DNA of 64,000 nt. Origin: Phytoseiulus persimilis. Its lineage: Eukaryota; Arthropoda; Arachnida; Mesostigmata; Phytoseiidae. The stretch spans positions 1,928,775-1,992,774 of the forward strand of contig CM075104.1 of the NCBI GenBank assembly GCA_037576195.1. The letters run 5' to 3'. The notes beneath the pieces were generated by a model. It worked only from the letters and a program-made list of their open reading frames with translations, had not been told where the DNA came from and did no database searches. The position numbers and the translations under genes were made by a program. Positions 58,800 through 64,000 of this stretch are shown one piece after another (position 1 is the stretch's first letter; the number at the start of each line of letters is the position of its first letter).

Positions 58800-60405
58800 A
58801 TGCAGATTCACCCTCCGCTTCGATGGAATGAGCGGAAGATTCGACTACGCTGAAATAGCATCCACCGACTTCCTGTCAGCGAAGTATCTGACTCATGGGA
58901 TCGTCATGCGTCACTACTGGCACGCTGTCGCAGGCGATCTGAAAATATTCGGCTTCCACCGCCCGCTTCTGATTTTTTTTTCCCGAATATGGTTTCCTAG
59001 GAGAGCGATTATCCCACAGTGCTGGGATGGATATTTCGGAGGGTTCACCTGCGTTTGAAGAATGTGTCTCTCGTTCTGGATCGTGATGCGGGGAAGGTCT
59101 CCATGCAGCGGAATACAGGGATGCACTTCCATTGTCGAAGCCGCAAGATCGCTTATATTGATCGTCAAGCATTTTGCGAAATGTGTCGTTATAGTTCCAA
59201 ATGCAACTCTCCCCCTGTTCTAACGTTTTGTGGTATTACGAGTTGGATTTCACCACAGTAAAGGAATCGACTAATCAAATGGGATAAACTCCGCTCAGCC
59301 CGCCTCGTTTTCCCATCGAATCTCCTTTCGAAGTTCAACGATTCGCCACAGATGATTGACTCCCCTTCGGCTCACCATTCTTACTTCGGCGAAAGCTTAT
59401 CAACCAGAGCTCATTGATGAAAATGGCAGAATCGGAAACGCCGCCTCTGGTGCCGCTCTGAGATGTATCGCCCAGTTCGGGCCGCACCCTCGGCTCCCCG
59501 CTAGCTACGCCACTGTGTCCACAGGCTAGGGGTCTTCTCGGGAGTTTAATAACAAAGCGGGAATATGCGTGCGCGGATCGAAAGCTTGCTGATCGGGATC
59601 TGGAGGGGGCGCTAGAGGCCGTGTACCGTCGATCGTATCCGAAATGCGATTCCAGGTGGATACAACAGGGATTGAAACTGGATCAACTATAACCGTTGGC
59701 TCGATAGTATTGCCGCTTGGGAGCTTGTATTTTTTGGCACTCGAGGGGAGAGGTAGATATTCCGGAAAGTCCTGGAACCCAGGGAGGGCTCGATAAGAAC
59801 AAGAATCGGGAGCAAAGATCAACTATAACGAGTTTCAAATGTCGAGCTGCACAGAAACTTCCGGAGCCTACAAATGGAAGAACGTCCGGGACAGAGAGTG
59901 ATCCGTGAAGTTGCCGGTACAAGTCGGCCGGAACAACGGGTTCGAAGTGAATATTTGACTGAGCGCTGAGAACGAATGTCGGCAGAGGGACGGATTCGGG
60001 AAGGAGGGGCCCAGATGACCTACCGAGTATATCGCCCCGAAGTTAATTCTCGACTTGAAGATTATTCTCCGGAGTCTGAAAACTTTCGACTCGGATACGG
60101 ATTTTCGAGGCTCAGAAATTGATGTCTGCTCTCGATGTCTTTCGAAACAGACTGCCGACCCCAAGAAGACATCAGGCCTCAATAGCCATGAGTCTTCATA
60201 TCTATAAATATGAAAATACAGGGTCTGTTTGTTTGTCCTCAATAGGCTCCTCCGGTATTGCTCGGATCGAATTGGAACAAACTGCATAATGTAGGGCAGC
60301 TCACCGGGAACGACATAGCCCCCCCTCGCCCCCCCCTCTCTTTCCGGTTGAATCATTGGGAGCATGTAAACACTTAACAGAACCATCTCTGGTGGGATTG
60401 TTGTG
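58800..60405. other. No gene recognised; one hAT-like terminus
   Basis: Short frames without motifs. A terminus CTAGCTACGCCACTG ends at 59,515. A 224-residue minus-strand frame at 59,868-60,542 runs into the inverted repeat of the following element and is not accepted as a gene. Confidence 0.35.
59440..59515. mobile_element. hAT-like element terminus
   Basis: Read in reverse complement from 59,515, the sequence starts CAGTGGCGTAGCTAGCGGGG and continues GC-rich, typical of a family of animal hAT ends. It resembles the ends of the 119-bp element at 8,619-8,737. The opposite terminus was not found, so the left limit given is arbitrary. Confidence 0.5.
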
Positions 60406-60689
60406 CAATTTGAATGATCAAAAGTCAATTTCTGTCGGAGAACATCGAAAAGTTTCCTCTTATTTAGCCGACGACCAGAAAACAATAACTCCCACAACCC
60501 ATTACCATTGAGCTTTTTGATGGGGACTGCATTCATGGACATTTTGAGACAAAGTCGAGCGTGATTCAGATCCGTTTATTTTTTATTCTCGAAAACCTGG
60601 AAACAACGAAAATACTCCTCCAACTCATATCACGGCATCACGTGTCCAGCACAGAGGCGCTTTGCTAGCGATGGAAAAATCATTCTCCC

Positions 60690-61180
60690 ACCGCTGCATA
60701 TCAAATTGAGTCTGATGAAGCAGTTCGTCAAAGCATTGGGCAAACACGGTTCATGTTTCAAGTTTCAACGACATCGTGCGCACGCGGCTCGCTGTGAGCA
60801 TCCAGAAGCTTCAGACGGGGGTTTTAGATGGACCTTAAATCCGGAAGCTCCTCGACGAGCCTGTTCTCATTGACTCAAAGAGACCATCGAGAAGCCGATG
60901 CTTGATGGTCATTTGTTCTGGTCGTTCAAAATTCCTTTGGAAACACGAGAGCTTAAAACTAGGTTCAACTCGTTGATAACATGCTCGTGAGCGTTCGAGT
61001 ACTAGGGTGTCGGATTAGCATAAAGATGCACTATATGCGCAGCCATCTCGGATGCTCCCCTGAAAATTTGATTGCTCCGAGTGATGAGAAAGGAGAAAGG
61101 TTCCATCAAGACATGGCGACCACGGGAGCGAGGTACCATGGAAGATGGGACGTGCACATAATGGCCGACCACTGTTGAAC
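60690..61180 (+). pseudogene. Orphan repeat-protein remnant, second copy
   Basis: The + strand shows LPPLHIKLSLMKQFVKALGK near 60,698, then after several frame breaks ISIKMHYMRSHLG (about 61,020) and SDEKGERFHQDMATTGARYH with GRWDVHIMADHC ending before a TGA at 61,178. It parallels the fragment at 10,952-11,908 but lacks the FLDSSKR start, which falls in a deletion near 60,660. More decayed than the first copy. Confidence 0.75.
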
Positions 61181-61721
61181 TCTGATACGGGATGACCCCG
61201 ATGGGCTCACTCGAGTCAGTCCCTCACGAGACGTCTTGTTGGTTCCGATGAGTCTCATTGACTTTGGCTTTTTTTCGCATAAAAACTGAATGCTTCGTCG
61301 TATCACGCTCCTCTTTGTCTTAAAATGTTAGCGATTGGATTTTTCATCAGAGAGCTCAACGGTTGTCGGCTGTGGGGCCATGGTTTTTCCGTTCTCGGCT
61401 GAAGAAGGGCGACTTTCAGGTGCTCGACGACGGAATCCGACTTTTGAACTCTTCTAGCTCAGAGACCGTGGCTCCGAATGGCACGGAATTTTCACAAAAG
61501 ATTGTCCATTATGGGTATACATGCTCCCAAATTTTCGCTCGCGCGAGGTCTGGCTCGCGCAGGAGCAAAGATGAAATTCAACATGAAAGAAAATCAGGAA
61601 AATACGAAAAATCGAGATCACTCAAAAACTAAAGCGAATCCGGGGGAACGGTTGACCGATTCGGAGCCTACGACTTCGATTCACCGCAACCTAGGTGTCA
61701 GCTTCCTTGTCACGTTTTAAT

Positions 61722-61945
61722 GTAGGCTTACATTTTACAGGCGAGGGTGCGCTTGTTGTGCCGGAAAGTGGCCGCAACGAAACTGGAACCACCCAGAGTT
61801 GTGCTTTGCGGCACTGTCGACTAGCACTTATCACTCGCTCTGCCGTCAGCGGCTTGCTTCCAATTTACTGGTCGTTGATCACATCGATGTGGTACGTAAG
61901 CCTACGGAACCACTAGTTCAGCAGCCGAACTTGGCCCCGTTTTCT
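61722..61945. other. Insertion interrupting the right arm of the second element copy
   Basis: Compared with the first copy, which reads ACGTTTTTACTGTCGGG, this copy reads ACGTTTTA, then about 224 bp of unrelated sequence, then TTCTGTCGGG. No inverted ends or target duplication are obvious, and the inserted sequence is not recognised. Confidence 0.5.
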
Positions 61946-61952
61946 TCTGTCG

Positions 61953-62110
61953 GGCAGTGTAATTCTCGAGTCGGAAATAACTCTTCCAACTCTCGAGATT
62001 TGGAAATTGTTGTCTGATCGAAAGCAGTTGGAAATGATGGATTCTCTGGAGTCGCTGCCCTCACCCTGATCTCCAGATGAGATCCAACTCAGTACCCGAG
62101 TGAACGATCC
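61953..62110 (-). mobile_element. LINE C-like 3' end fragment beside the second element copy
   Basis: Right after TGTCGGG, the minus strand encodes DNNFQISRVGRVISD, resembling CDKNQVRSARSRVGSVVNNE at the 3' end of LINE C in the corresponding place beside the first copy. The match is short and diverged, so identity with LINE C is likely but not sure. Confidence 0.45.
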
Positions 62111-63224
62111 CTGCAACGAGCCCCGCGTCGACTGAGACCTACCGTGGCTATCCTTCGCAATATCCCAGGATCCTGTCTCTCATGCGCGAGGAGATCTCCA
62201 ACATTCCAACTAGGACACGAACCAATACCTCACTACATTTCCAACGTGCGACCGTATAAACGCGACTGCGTTCTGAGTCGCGCTCAAGGTTGAACTCATG
62301 AGGAGACAAAGGCGCTGCTCGGCTGCACTGCAGTCTTGTTGAATTGGTTCCCAGTGGAAACAACACTTCACCGGAAGTTCGTGATTCTTCTGGTTGCCCT
62401 AGCTAGTAGTAGCTCCAGGACGCTCCACATGATTTGCCTCCGTTTATTGACGCAGTCCCACCTTTTGCCACTGCGCACATTCTCTTGACTTCCGCGCTTC
62501 GAGTTTGGGTCCGTCTGTATTCCAGCCCAGCGTCCTGTTCACATGTCATACGGTCTGTTGTTGTCATTCACCCGTTTGCATTAGCTTGAGCGCAGCTTAA
62601 GCACGCGCTTAGTCGCAATTAGTCGTCCCAAATGGGAACGTACGACTTTGCGTACCTCGTACACTGCAACGGCAATCGTGTTCGCCCGTCGGTTTGCTTG
62701 ATAGCTTGATTGATTGCAATCTGGACTGATTGGAGTTCAGGAGGCATCAGCGGCTCGCCGTCGAGCAGAGGTTCATCATCCTAGACAGCCCTTAACGCAC
62801 ACGTGGAGCTCACTCTGCCCCGATTCCCCGGACATGAGTCTCATCGTTAGCCGAACTGCCAAGCAAGCAGGCCCATCTGGGACTCCACATCCAGAGTTCT
62901 TTCCGATGTTTTGGCCGTGATCAAAGTGCCGGAGAGGGGCATGATTCAACGTGAACAAGTTGGCGACAGCGGCGAAACGGTCGACAGTCAGCTGCGGGAG
63001 TCGCTCCTAGTTGTCTTGCACGCCGCTTTTCTCGAAGATTCCCCAGACTGCTCGGTACTTTCAAACGGGAATGTTCTAGCCTGCCAAGTACGGAGCCAGT
63101 CTCCGAGAGATCCAGTTCCGAATTTCGCTCTCTTCCTTCTTTCATCTTCGCTCTGTTTCGGTATTTCACGCTGAGCATCATAGAAGGGGTGGATCTTGTG
63201 TACCTGGCGCGCAATTGTTTAGAA
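62111..63224. other. No gene recognised
   Basis: No coding exon, repeat or RNA gene recognised. Short frames on both strands only. Confidence 0.35.
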
Positions 63225-63660
63225 CGGTGGTTCTCAACTTTTTTGAGCCTTCTCACTGTAGAGGAAAGCAGTCGTGGATCGTGGCCCATGAACTCCGTCA
63301 CAAGGTCCGATTGAGGAGACGACGGAATCCCGTTCGCAATTCGTTGATGGAGTTCATCAGGACTTCCGAAGGGCCATCGAGTTTTAAAATGACTATATAT
63401 TAAACGAGACCCTCCTCAATTTCGGGTGAGAGTCCAAGCTCTTGCACCATGACGTGCCCCTCCCCCCGGAAAATTTCCAATGCCCCCCAAGAATCCGCCG
63501 TGGCTTCTTTTGGACTACATGCCTCAAATCTGAGAATGATTTGCTCAGAACATTCGACGACTTTTTGTAACATCCGACATCTGTGAGTTAGGGAGCCCAC
63601 AGGAAAATTACGCCGCGCTGAAACTTGAAGCTCGCTCGATTTTATTTGAGGACGCTTGTT
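63225..63660. mobile_element. hAT (Charlie-like) element end and body fragment
   Basis: At 63,225 the sequence reads CGGTGGTTCTCAACTTTTTT followed by GAGCC, close to the CAGTGGTTCTCAACCTTTTT termini of hAT-Charlie elements. Downstream, a C-rich stretch with GCCCCTCCCCCCGGAAAATT and CCCCCCAAGAA (63,450-63,492) resembles the body of non-autonomous members of that group. The opposite terminus is not seen before the window ends, so the right limit is approximate. Confidence 0.6.
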
Positions 63661-64000
63661 GTTCGAACGAATCATCCGGGACCGCTGCAGAATTCACGGA
63701 TCGATGATTTCGAATGTATGGTCAACGTTGTAGTGATCTCTTGTCCCGGAATATTCTCGAAAGGCATCGCTCCCGTTTGAATTTTCGATCCCCAAGGTAT
63801 TTCCTTCGAGAGCTCTCATGATATGGCAAGCAGTCTCGAACCTGACCACATTATTCGTGAAGAAGAGAGCGGATGCTGTGAACTGGGAAATGACCAACGG
63901 ATCCATCTCGCCCTCCTCAGCATTGTGCAGGAGGCCCTCGCAGGCGTGGATGATCTTGAGGCAATCGGCGCCACGACTTCCGATCTGAGCTGTAGCAGAA
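63661..64000. other. No gene confidently recognised; possible minus-strand exon
   Basis: A minus-strand frame at 63,694-63,906 is open and begins MDPLVISQFTASALFFTNNV. It could be an exon of a gene extending beyond the window. No motif is recognised. Confidence 0.25.

Larger units (their letters stand above)
60410..61952. mobile_element. Second copy of the long-TIR element, with a 224-bp insertion
   Basis: Same order as the copy at 10,458-12,289. A left inverted-repeat remnant (60,410-about 60,600), an internal orphan-protein remnant on the + strand, and a right arm (about 61,262-61,720, continuing at 61,946-61,952 with TGTCGGG) are seen. Nucleotide matches are high inside; for example, ATTCTCCCACCGCTGCATAT is shared at 11,341 and 60,694. 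The outer part of the left arm is missing. The right arm keeps the segment lost from the first copy. Confidence 0.85.

Noticed and set aside
59868-60542. 224-residue minus-strand frame as a host gene
   Set aside because: Its start overlaps the inverted repeat of the second long-TIR copy and the rest has no recognised domain; more likely a fusion of repeat and flanking sequence.

Overview
The window is nuclear DNA of an arthropod. It carries two intron-containing genes, both on the + strand, set among many decayed transposable elements. Introns range from about 70 bp to 8.6 kb and base composition looks close to balanced by eye. An R1-like LINE, a Ty3/gypsy fragment and hAT-type miniature elements, together with the arthropod-style four-LIM Zasp gene, suggest a chelicerate. 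A compact-genome mesostigmatid or phytoseiid mite is my best guess, but it is inference only. There is no bacterial gene density, no operons and no ribosome binding sites.

Gene 1 (about 18.87-23.85 kb, +) is a nose-resistant-to-fluoxetine (NRF-6) type membrane protein. It has a signal peptide, a cysteine-rich NRF domain and an acyltransferase-3 membrane domain, spread over about 17 small exons. One intron appears to be GC-AG, and another holds a tRNA-like repeat plus an hAT-type MITE.

Gene 2 (33.16-57.19 kb, +) is a Zasp52/Enigma-family PDZ-LIM protein of the muscle Z-disc and integrin attachment sites. Exons can be followed in phase from the PDZ domain through the Zasp motif, LIM1, a proline-rich linker and LIM2-LIM4. 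Its long introns hold a truncated Ty3/gypsy element with a 122-bp LTR and two patches of a 45-bp repeat.

The rest is mobile or repetitive. A 45-bp tandem array (0.6-1.9 kb) contains a near-perfect duplication of a 540-bp, 12-unit block and runs straight into the 3' end of an R1-like LINE (1.9-5.6 kb). That LINE abuts an internally deleted LINE of another family (5.6-8.0 kb); a relative of the second lies at 12.3-15.2 kb and a 3' fragment at 58.4-58.8 kb. A Tc1-type transposase relic sits at 15.8-16.0 kb. Four or more hAT-like miniature elements are visible, one with a perfect 8-bp target duplication.

The most interesting object is a 1.8-kb element at 10,458-12,289 with very long terminal inverted repeats (about 470 and 375 bp). 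These flank a fragment of an orphan protein family that recurs in arthropod and Hydra genomes and that I cannot place in any named transposase superfamily. A second copy lies at about 60.4-61.95 kb, and both copies end against similar LINE 3'-end sequence.
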